Source: Thereva unica (lineage: Eukaryota; Arthropoda; Insecta; Diptera; Therevidae). Taken from it: DNA of 64,000 nt. The first letter of the stretch is position 1, and each line of letters starts with the position of its first letter. Shown here piece after piece: positions 55,950 through 64,000 of the stretch. Made by a program: the position numbers and the translations under genes. The DNA lies in NCBI GenBank assembly GCA_949987705.1, contig OX465283.1, positions 3,514,207 to 3,578,206 of the forward strand, read 5' to 3'. Under the pieces are notes generated by a model. It was given only the letters and a program-made list of their open reading frames with translations, did not search any database and was not told the DNA's origin.

Positions 55950-56335
55950 TTCAGTCCTCTCTCACGACGTCCAAAAAGCTTCTTTTAGGTCCAAACTGGC
56001 GATAAACGTCGTGTCTTGTAGAAGGCGAAGAATATGCGGAAGAACGTAGACGTCTTTTACAGTAATAACGTCGTCACGGCGAAAGCTAACACTGGGGAGT
56101 TCCAGGGACTGCTTACGCACAGCACGAACATCTTGTCCAATTGGATGACGTGTGAGACAGGATAGTATCACTGATTAATAGGACCAGAGCCACCGGTATG
56201 AACGATTAGTTCTTCCAAGTGGATCTTCCCAATCCTAAGACGTTGAAGGACGGAAACATACCCTTCACCATCTTGAACCGTTGCAATGGGTTTAAGTCGT
56301 GCATGTTAGCAGGTGCGGATGGAGAATTTATCTTT
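55950..56335 (-). pseudogene. Ty3/gypsy reverse transcriptase start, remnant
   Basis: The minus strand gives FRRDDVITVKDVYVLPHI, then DTTFIASLDLKEAFW. This matches the DYRxLNxxTxxDxYPLPxI...F.SLDLxxGYWQ segment at the start of gypsy RT, including the motif A aspartate. The frame ends just after. Upstream sequence to about 56330 is open in pieces and may be the end of the protease or linker. The copy lacks YxDD. Confidence 0.65.
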
Positions 56336-56339
56336 CAGA

Positions 56340-56925
56340 CTAACTGGGGTGCAATGTCGAAAAGTTGCCGGAAATCAATGCCGAGATACAATCTCTGACT
56401 GAAACTGGGCACAACGTCATATTGCGGGTCTGCTCTCCGAAGGAAACTAGAGCCTTCATATAGCCAATGATTCTCTGAGGTGGCCGGTCAGCAGTTTGCA
56501 AAGAAGTTTGTAAAAAGTAGACTGTAGTAGAATCGTTCCTTCACATGTGGAGCTGATACTGGCACCACTCCTTGAAAGGGAAAGACTGAAGAAAACTGAC
56601 TGCCGTGAAGTCTGTGGGTTTACTGAAGAGGGCCCGGTTTCCTTGACATATAGCATATCGGGGTATGACTACTCGAGGTCTACCACATCTGAATCAGAGC
56701 ATGTTGCTTGTCGTCAAGGGGCAGTCCAAGAAAGCATGCCCCTGTTACTTCAAATTCCAACAAAGAACGGGTCGTCGTTTCGGGAAAAGATCAGAGGCTG
56801 GCCTCTTCGAGCAAACACCTTGAAGTTCCCAAGAAGGCTGAAAGCACCAAAGTCAATTAACGGATAGGCTGTATCACAGTGCGTTCTACTACACTCAACT
56901 ACTATAACCAAAATCAACAAAGGAG
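56340..56925. other. unassigned stretch with opposing short frames
   Basis: Frames of 66 (minus) and 106 (plus) codons overlap at 56456-56867. Neither shows a domain I recognise. The composition matches transposon remnants on both sides. Confidence 0.25.
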
Positions 56926-56929
56926 CTAC

Positions 56930-57135
56930 TAATCAACAGTAGCATCGAATGTCGTAATCCATATCTGCAGGTGTCTCTCAGGGCTCAATAGTATCACCCT
57001 ATCTTTTCCTTATCTTTATAAACGGTTCATATTGCCGAACTCGTACAACATCTAAGAGCTCGAATGCAAGATTTATCACGGTTTCCTTCAGGTTTATCCA
57101 TACCCAGCAACATGACCCACTGGGTGGCAAAAGGT
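56930..57135 (+). pseudogene. CR1/Jockey-like LINE with internal deletion
   Basis: GVSQGSIVSPYLFLIFING (RT motif B region) is followed directly by a block equal to the ORF2 end (PNSYNI, then FKCK-like and FLQVYPYP). The xADD catalytic box and the following 400 or so residues are missing. An internal deletion therefore joined the palm start to the C terminus in this copy. Confidence 0.68.
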
Positions 57136-57139
57136 ACCA

Positions 57140-58435
57140 TGGGTTAGTCCTAACCTTAACTCCGTCACATCAAAATAGATTTTGGCAATGAGTTATGCCA
57201 CATTCTTTCATATCGTTCCATTTGCCGCCCCCTGTACTTTATTTTTTACCCAATAACGCACACCCTGCACTTTTCCCAAAACCTTCCAAATTCATTAGCA
57301 GAATTTAAAGCGAGGTTCCGGGGTTCGGAGCAAGCAAACTTCAAATTTGAGCCCAAATAGCCACTGACAACACTACTTCCCATGGCGTGGTCTAAATTTG
57401 TCAATAGCGCGTCGCTCTGCTGGAGAATGTGTCAAAATCCCTTTAACCGTAGCAACTGCGAAAGAATGATAGGAGAGGGCCTTGCAAAAAGTGCTCCGCT
57501 AAAATGTCCAAATTACATGTAAAAGCTCTCAAGTCCTGAATCAAAAGCTTAACAAGCCGGAAATTTTTTCTCCTATGTTTTTTTTTCTATATTCTTCCTT
57601 TTTCCTTTTTCCTATTTTTCCTTTTTTTTATTCCCAGTGAATGTTGTGCGCGTTGGTGATTAATGGGAAAAATTGCATTGACGGATAAAGTGGTCATGTG
57701 ATGGATTAATGTCTAATGGATGAACTATGTACACAGTGTGCGCTCATAGAGTCTGACGCTCTAGAAATTTTTATAAATTTCTCCTTTTAACTTTTTTTTT
57801 ACACGCGAGATTTATCCTAAATCCTCTATTATCCTCGTGCATAGTTGGAGATATTTTGTTTGTGTTGTTCGACGTTTTTTTGTGGAATTGTTGAAAAATT
57901 ATGAAAACGGATCGTTTACATCGAAATTAAATTTACCCAGTCGTGGGACTTATTTGATGTAATTTTACGCTTATTGGACATTTTGGACTATTACAAGTAA
58001 TCCATGGGGGGCAAACGGCTAACAAAGACCTCGGAAAGTGGTGGCACCCGATTTGTCACCTCTGCCAAAACCCGAGAAAAGTCACTGCAGACGAACACCT
58101 AGCAGACCTGTTAGCAAGTCCTAATCCCACCTCCCCGCGGTGCCCCCTGGGGCACTTCTTCGGAAGGAGCGAACGGGAGACGGGCGAATGCGCCACAAAA
58201 CAGAGTTTTAAGTCGGTTGGGCTGAGGGTTAGCAACCCGCTCCCATAAAAACTACCATTGCTACGAATCGGCAAACAATGCCTCTTCAAGCCAAGAAGAA
58301 GAAACAGTTAGTGAGGATGCGACATCGCCTTCGTGGCAATTTTATGCGTCATCCAGCATCGCGAATTTGCCGAAGGGATCCAACATCTTGAACAAGGAAA
58401 GGAAAGTTTGAACAAAAGTAGTTTGCAAAAGCTCA
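57140..58435. other. no gene recognised
   Basis: AT-rich to about 58000 with T runs. A GC-richer part lies at 58020-58300 (GCGGTGCCCCCTGGGGCAC is a short palindrome) with a 77-codon minus-strand frame of no known type. It may be the 5' side of the Bel-Pao remnant that follows or of another element. Confidence 0.3.
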
Positions 58436-58439
58436 ACAA

Positions 58440-59110
58440 CTATTTAGAGTAGACGGATGATTAAAACTAGTCGACTCCTACATAAGACACTTACATCATA
58501 AGACCTTCCACGCTAGGCCACAAGCGCTCCTGGGAATTATCCCTCATATATTTTGGGTTGTAAATGCTCGGTAATGCGTCAGAAGGATAGTTCGCAACTG
58601 TATACATTACATCATGTATCGGCCTAGACCAGCGCAACGAGTAGTAAGCTCCTTACCTAAGGCCATGATCAAAGCGTCATTACCGTTTACCAACAGTGAG
58701 GTAAATTTTTGTGGACCCATCATGACTACCCATCGTTTACGAGGCAAAGCACCGTACAAATCCGTTCGTTTGTTTCGTCACTCGAGCCGTTCGCATTGAG
58801 GTGATGTCCGTCCTCACTAGCGAGATATTCATAACTGCACTTAAAAGGTTCACCAGCCGAAGAAATCTATTCCAACATCTCTACTTATTTTGTGGGCGCC
58901 CGTCGATTGCTGGAGTATTTCAGAAATGTCTTCAATCAGGAGATCAATCAGAACCGGATCGTTTCTTGGTACAGCAGTAATGGCGTCAAGCTCCATCGGA
59001 TCTCTCCACGAGTGCCCACTTTGGTAGATTATGGGAGGAAGCGGTCAAGTCCGCAAGGGGGACCTCTATCGCACTTTGCAACACACTCTGTTGACGTTTG
59101 AAGAATTGAC
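58440..59110 (+). pseudogene. Bel-Pao integrase remnant
   Basis: Across frames the plus strand gives an N-terminal zinc-region end, LPFTNSEVNFCGPI with a following RGKAPYKSVRLF (the FxxxGVDYxGP entry of the Bel-Pao integrase core), and ALKRFTSRR. The end is SAHFGRLWEEAVKSARG, matching PHFGGLWExAVKSxK. The catalytic DD35E residues are only partly present, since VNFCGP stands where VDYCGP has its first aspartate. Four or more frameshifts show it is dead. Confidence 0.8.
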
Positions 59111-59129
59111 AATAGTAATGACGAAGATT

Positions 59130-59295
59130 GAAGGGTGACAAATTAAAAAGCACACACCGGAATAACCGTCTAAGACAGCCAAATAGGTACACATGCATAC
59201 CGGGGCAACACAAGCCCATAGCATATGACGTCGGCATGGCAGTGGTCTGCAGACTGTGCACCTTTATATAAAGCCGTCGATTCGTCGGTAGCAAG
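59130..59295 (+). repeat. Dispersed repeat shared with 40.69-40.98 kb
   Basis: ATTAAAAAGCACACACCGGA, ATAACCGTC, CAGTGGTCTGCAGACTG, TGCACCTTTATATAAAGC and ATTCGTCGGT match in order the region at 40709-40975. It is non-coding, and the boundaries are undetermined. Confidence 0.6.
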
Positions 59296-59329
59296 ACTAT
59301 CCAAGTGATCTCTTTTCTATGTACCGGGC

Positions 59330-59760
59330 AGAGGTTGCCTTTCTTCCATTTGTCTGGCATCGATTCCATCCATCCATCCATCCATCCATCCAATGGCGCT
59401 ACAGCCCAAATCGAGCCTTGGCCTCCTCTAGGGCATTTCTCCAAGTTTGACGGTCCCTTGCAGCATGTCTCCAGTTCCGGATGTTGAGCATCGACTCCTC
59501 CATGGTACAATAATACAAGGTAAGCTTATAAGGAAAGGCTCTGGCTTCGTAACGTCACTCAGATCTCAGTTCATAAGGGAAAAAAGCTTTCCCCTGACGT
59601 CACTCAGATCTTTTCGCTAACAAATTGCGCTTAAGCTTTTCAAGATGGAAATAGAGCTTTTCCTTATGAGCCTACCTTGCATTATTGTACCATGGATTCC
59701 TCCTTCCATACAACTGCGTAGATTCTTCCATTTAAACATTGAACTTCGAATTTACATGTG
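59330..59760 (-). pseudogene. RTE-like LINE ORF2 end and 3' tail, split by a MITE
   Basis: On the minus strand the end of ORF2 reads ESMLNIRNWRHAARDRQTW, then RNALEEAKARFGL and a stop. The W..AARDR..WR..(V/L).EA end is characteristic of RTE-like LINEs. A tail of tandem GGAT units (plus strand ATCC, 59368-59393) follows, also typical of RTE. The continuation upstream (KWKNLRSC...GGI) lies beyond the MITE at 59506-59689. Confidence 0.8.
59506..59689. mobile_element. MITE inserted in the RTE-like LINE
   Basis: The ends TACAATAATACAAGGTA and TACCTTGCATTATTGTA form an inverted repeat that extends imperfectly to about 35 bp (AAGGTAAGCTTATAAGGAAA). The flanks CCATGG at 59500-59505 and 59690-59695 are a candidate 6-bp duplication. 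The LINE reading frame has a single ATCCATGGAGG there if the element is removed. It contains two copies of GACGTCACTCAGATCT-like sequence (about 59552 and 59597). Confidence 0.75.
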
Positions 59761-59896
59761 AATTATATCATAAAGGGGAATATTTCAATTAAGGTTTAAA
59801 GCTTTTTTTCTCGCTAATGATATAACCCAATAGAACCAAGCCTTTGGGTATTGCTAATACCAAGACTATTTACCTTTTGTTGTATTCAAGACATTA

Positions 59897-60287
59897 CCCA
59901 CTTTGAAAAATTGGGAGCGATGCACAGGGGAGCGTATTTGGAGCACTATCAAGGGACAATTATCTTCGTGACCACAAAATGTGACATTAGCGTACTCAAT
60001 AGTCCGGCTCTCCTTCGATACGGAGGACAAGCAGCTTTAGAAGTGGTTAGAATTTTGTTGGGGGACTGTTTTGGTAGTCACTCTCGGGCTTAGAAAGAAA
60101 AAGGCAATTGCAAAAGATTATCAAAACGTGCAATAATAAAAGGTATATGAAACTGGTATAGGAACAGGAGCGATGCAAGCTTTCTAAGGAGTGCTCAAAC
60201 ATGGCTCTTGGAGCATTCCACTTCCCAGTGGGTAGTTGCTTCTTGAATAGTGGACTATGTGCATCGCTCCCAATTTTTTCCACTGGG
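59897..60287. mobile_element. Candidate TIR element
   Basis: AAAAATTGGGAGCGATGCAC at the left and GTGCATCGCTCCCAATTTTT at the right are exact inverted repeats. Outward the similarity continues weakly as CCCAC/CCCAG. Length is about 390 bp with no coding content recognised. A third GAGCGATGC lies inside at 60169. No target duplication was found, so the exact ends are uncertain. Confidence 0.6.
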
Positions 60288-60289
60288 TT

Positions 60290-60689
60290 GATTCTAGAAA
60301 ATTTATCATAAACTAAGAAAGCGAATTTTTTCTTAGACCTAATATTTCAGTTGATCTTAACTCAGTGATCTACCATGCGTTTCGGTGATCTCCTTAGAGT
60401 TTTCGAATGTTCTCATCTAAGATAATTGAAATTTTGTATTTTTTTACCTCCTTCAATTATTCTGGGTTTGATTTCACAGGTTTTTTGAATGAAATTCTGT
60501 ATAATTCTTATTGGTTCCATGGTTGATTTCCTTAGGTTTTTGCATAAAAGCGCAATCATTCTTAGAGTGAAGCAAGAAAAGGAATGTGATTCTGTTTCAC
60601 AAAAAAATTCAAGTACATAGCTTTGACTTCGCAAAAAAAAAACATAACAAGGACAACTATAATTCCTTGTATTTCCACTCTCTAACAAC
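60290..60689. other. AT-rich stretch, no recognised feature
   Basis: Short frames only. This is the flank between two inverted-repeat elements. Confidence 0.4.
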
Positions 60690-60693
60690 TTAA

Positions 60694-61433
60694 GGGGGGA
60701 AACCAGTTTAGGAGGCCGATTTTTTAGTGTATTTCGTGAATTTTTTTAACAGGGAAGGAATAATCAAAATTTGTTTAAACTTGAAGGATATTTTACTAAT
60801 GTATTGAAGTACACGCTGTAATTTTTTCAAGTCATTTGCACTGTAAATAGTGGAGTTAGAAACTGCTCTTCATGGACCGTCGCCATCCGAGTTCACTACT
60901 GGTGGGAAGTGTGGAAGTCGCAATTTTTATCTGAAATCACCCCAATTTTTTTTTTCACATTAGCAACATGTTTTCTAGGGATATGAACTAAACTTTTAAC
61001 CAAAAAAATTTAAAATTGCATGTTTTTGAAGTGTTGGAACAAAATGTTATGTTTTTATACCGTGTTTTTTCACCTTTTTTCCATCTAAAAACAAATTTAA
61101 GATAATAATATCATCCCAGAGTTTAGTTCATATAGATTGTAATTGAATAAAGAATGTTCACTAAAATTTTCAAAACGATTGAGCAATAAATTTTCACGCT
61201 AGGATTCCCACCAGTTGAAAAAAAGTCGTTTCGAGAAAAACCCATTTGGAAAAGTCATTTCTCAGTTTATAGTACCGTCTGCCAAGGAGGGTGGTCACTT
61301 TAGAGCTCATAACATCCGAACAAAGCGGAATTTTGATTTGAAACTTTGGCAACATATTCTTGAATAGTTTTACTAACAATTTATGAAATAAAAAAAAATC
61401 GATTTTTTCAATCGTCTAAACTGGTTTCCCCCC
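60694..61433. mobile_element. TTAA-flanked TIR element (Kolobok/piggyBac-like target)
   Basis: GGGGGGAAACCAGTTTAG at the left is exactly inverted at the right (CTAAACTGGTTTCCCCCC). Both sides are flanked by TTAA (60690-60693 and 61434-61437), which is the target site of piggyBac and Kolobok transposases. The 740-bp body is AT-rich and codes for nothing recognisable. An AAAAAATCG... / CGATTTTTT subterminal pair also folds. The G-rich end does not match common piggyBac ends. Confidence 0.85.
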
Positions 61434-61439
61434 TTAAAC

Positions 61440-62715
61440 CCGTTTCAAATAACTCCATTCCATATATCACGAAGGATCCTGAAAATAAATCATCACCCTT
61501 AAAATTCCATAAAGCATACAGCAATTGTTCGCGCTTATCACAAACCTAAGATCTCTTCTCCAAGTCAGACGCCATATTGGTACCGAAGGTAGTCAAGCAC
61601 TAAGTGCGACAAAATGTGCTAACAGCCCTTGTTTGTCGCAACTTTGGCACAAGCCAGGAACATACAGGATAACTAGGCCAGTGGCAAATTCCGACCCGGC
61701 ACAAAAATATTCGTTCCCTTCCGAACAAACAAGGACTTAAGCTTTCTGCCTCTGACGCCACGAAAACAACCCCTTATACCCTATACCTTATGCGATAAAT
61801 TATTCTAGAAGAAAAGACGATAACCCACAGGTGTTGAGCTCGAAACGGAATATAAATAAGGAAATCGCAGGCGCTATAAGTTAAGGATAAAGCAGAGTCT
61901 CCTATAAATTTTTATGCGATGTGCACCTCTCCCGAGGATTCAGGACTTTTCTTCTTCTTGTTCTTCTTCTTTTTTCATTGTCTGCTCCTAGAGATTTCTG
62001 AAAGATGCCGCTGTGGCCCGGGGGGCGGGGCGGTGGGGCTGGCAATGCGGTGGTAGGGATGAGTGCTAAAAACGGAATACATTGGCGAGAGATGACTGGT
62101 GGTAGTAGGTAAAACTGGGTAGAGAAAGGTCCTGATGCTCAGTTGCAGGGGGTGCCATTTGTATTATGCACATATGCCGGGTGGGGGTAGCCCATATTGC
62201 GGGATTTATTCTGGAATATATTTCCGGCCGTGGATAACAAAAGGTGAGTGAGGGATATAAGTAAACAGGGAAACAGAATTTCTGGTTGAAATTTTTCACA
62301 CAACCAAAAAAAGAACAAAAAAAACAACAGCGAAAGAATAGAAGAAAAAACTTTGCGACATCTGGCGGATATTTTCAAGTTGAAGTTATATTAAGGATTC
62401 AAAGGATGCTCCACCGTACAAATATCCGTATATTGTCATTCTTCTTCTAAATTAATTGCTTTCATATATTCGTGATTCGTGCAATGACAAATGTTAAGCC
62501 AATGACAGCGCGACTTTCGTGACAAATCAAATGGCATCAATGGATCCGATTTTGAATCCTTAATTCAAACTACAACGTATCCTTTATGCTCGACAATAAA
62601 AATGCCCGTAAAAATCAACGAGGATTTTCAATATTTTGAATAAAGGAGGAAAAGTCATGCTGAACTCGGATACTTTGCTCCTCGGTGGCAAATTCGGATC
62701 GGCATCTTAGAGGCA
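61440..62715. other. no gene recognised
   Basis: Mostly AT-rich, with a CTTCTTCTT run near 61950 and a short GC-rich stretch (GGCCCGGGGGGCGGGGCGGT, about 62015-62035). No element ends or coding signature were seen. It may be host non-coding DNA. Confidence 0.35.
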
Positions 62716-62719
62716 TAGT

Positions 62720-63478
62720 CAGTAAGTAGTGCGTTACTTGGGCCTGGGAAAATTTTTTCAAAACCAACATTATCAAACTAGGCCGAAATTTGAAACTAGT
62801 AGATCAAACTCACAAGTCACCTTGGCTCTTCCTTGTCAGCATTATTAGCGGCTCCACGGCCACCTGTATCCATTCCAAGCAAGTCCAGTCTCACGGCCAC
62901 GGTCACCATGCATATTGTCTGTAAGGCTGCAAAATTGATGGTATGAAGAAGTTTAAGTAATCGGAGTATTCAACTGATCACATAAATTTAAAGTCGCTAC
63001 TTGTTCGACTCAAAGTAAAAGAAAATACAGCAATGAGAAAGGAATGGCGGGGCTTGGCACACCTAAGAAAATTCATAAAGGCACTCAGGCTGGGCGACTT
63101 GCATGTGTCTACCGCGTTCTGGGGACCCTCAACGGATTTTGCACACTTAAAAGTAGGGACACACTGAGCCCACGTACGCAACGTATGCAGCGCGTTATTA
63201 AATCTAAACGGTTGAATTTCTATGCCTAGAAACACACTTATCATACGCACTGTCACACGCGTCCCACGCAACGTTATATCTGTCGATCCAGATCGGCGTG
63301 GGATACGTTGCGTACGTGGGCTCAGTGTGTCCCTACCTTAAATTTCTACATACAAAAATATTTTTCAGGAAAAACTGTCGACTATTTTCAGCACGGCTAA
63401 GGCCACTTGCTGTCATTCTACAGTTTCTAGACTCATGGCTTGAAAAAAAATTCCCAAGCCCAAGTAACGCACTATCTG
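62720..63478. mobile_element. TIR element related to the 46.9-kb MITE
   Basis: GTAGTGCGTTACTTGGGC, CTGGGAAAATTTTTT at the left is inverted at the right as AAAAAAAATTCCCAAGC, CCAAGTAACGCACTA. ATAGT occurs just outside both ends and may be a target duplication, but the exact ends are blurred. The 46.9-kb MITE has related TIR sequence. The 760-bp body carries a nested MITE and no recognised coding sequence. Confidence 0.75.
63151..63337. mobile_element. Nested TTAA-flanked MITE
   Basis: GTAGGGACACACTGAGCCC, ACGTACGCAACGTAT is inverted almost perfectly at the right end (ATACGTTGCGTACGTGGG, CTCAGTGTGTCCCTAC), giving about 36 bp of TIR in a 187-bp element. TTAA flanks both ends (63147-63150 and 63338-63341). 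The two outermost bases differ (AA versus GG). It lies inside the 62.7-63.5-kb element, so it is younger. Confidence 0.88.
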
Positions 63479-63479
63479 C

Positions 63480-64000
63480 TATAGTCTGTAAGTGTGGTCT
63501 TTCGCATTGCCGATGTGCTTATATAGGACGGAGATTCGGGTTGCCTGTCTAATATTACTGTCTTGACATCTCTTCTACCACGCCTCAGCGAGCAGACAGC
63601 GTTGCGTGCGAGATGGTCAAGTTTGGAGCTTGCCAAGCTAGCTGTATCGTCCAAAAAACCAGTTGAGAGTATTTTTTCTTTTTCTGTGAGATACTGGGTA
63701 CAAAGGTGTCACGGCCACTCCTTGGGCTATTGTACTACACCCCTAAACCCAATATTAGTAAGCCAGACCGCTCGAAGGGGGGCTAAGTGTTAAGCTTTAG
63801 TGTTATGCCTCCTTTAATCGGCTAATTGATCGATAGGTGAAGGTGAAGGAGCAGGCAGGGAGTGAAAGTGCCTTATGCGTTTGTCTCTCAAAATCCCCAC
63901 GGTTTCAAATGTTGTTCCTTTCTTTCTTTAATGAGGCACTGGCTTTTGATATAGCCTAAAATTGGTTTGGGACTCATATCCCAATTTTCGCTGGGAGCAG
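63480..64000. other. no gene recognised
   Basis: Short frames on both strands, mixed composition, and no element end or tail identified before the window ends. Confidence 0.35.

Noticed and set aside
58056..58289. 77-codon minus-strand frame as RNase H
   Set aside because: I looked for a WVPGH or GNExAD motif and found none in either direction.
59368..59393. Independent ATCC microsatellite
   Set aside because: It stands exactly at the 3' end of an RTE-like LINE, where such tandem tails are part of the element.

Overview
This window looks like animal, most likely insect and probably dipteran, nuclear DNA with no host gene that I can recognise. It is AT-rich with scattered GC-richer islands. 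No open frame is longer than about 180 codons, and I saw no operon, RBS or CRISPR organisation. Nearly everything I can name is a decayed or nested transposable element. The dipteran assignment is inference from the mixture seen: CR1/Jockey-like, RTE-like and R1-like LINEs, Ty3/gypsy, Bel-Pao and possibly Ty1/copia LTR elements, hAT-like and TTAA-flanked DNA elements, and tRNA-derived SINEs. No species is claimed. The window is best read as a large intergenic or intronic, repeat-dense region.

Layout. 0-5.7 kb: a tRNA-headed SINE, fragments of two LINE families, a TA-flanked inverted-repeat element and a degenerate AAGCTTTT array. 8-10.7 kb: a tRNA-Lys-like repeat, a LINE RNase H remnant, a SINE fragment and an RTE-like reverse transcriptase remnant. 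12.5-15.8 kb: a young SINE, then a minus-strand gypsy remnant (RT and protease) split by a plus-strand LINE 3' end, then a 330-base direct duplication. 18-22 kb: three tRNA-Lys-like units, a LINE tail and an RTE endonuclease fragment. 24-26 kb: gypsy integrase and Bel-Pao protease remnants plus two more tRNA-Lys-like units. 28.6-31.4 kb: a LINE ORF1 remnant and a hAT-like element that contains a second inverted-repeat element in two copies.

32-39.8 kb: a copia-like remnant and two homologous LTR-retrotransposon 3' ends. One is interrupted exactly at its polypurine tract/LTR junction by a 1.68-kb foldback element. An R1-like remnant follows, then a LINE whose ORF2 is split by a SINE almost identical to the one at 12.5 kb. 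40-50 kb: SINE and LINE-tail copies, a small foldback MITE, and an LTR leader with a tRNA-Trp-type primer binding site. 52-64 kb: more tRNA-Lys-like units, gypsy RT, Bel-Pao integrase, an RTE 3' end carrying a MITE, a 740-bp TTAA-flanked element, and a TIR element with a TTAA-flanked MITE nested inside it.

The elements depend on each other in two visible ways. First, the tRNA-headed SINE, the CR1/Jockey-like LINE and a third composite repeat end in the same type of 3' tail, which fits SINEs mobilised by a partner LINE. Second, insertions into other repeats give paired flanks or empty-site comparisons that fix several element boundaries. The least explained features are the tRNA-Lys-like repeat, whose copies all lie on one strand, and the large nested palindrome at 33.5-35.2 kb, which could be transcribed into a long hairpin RNA.
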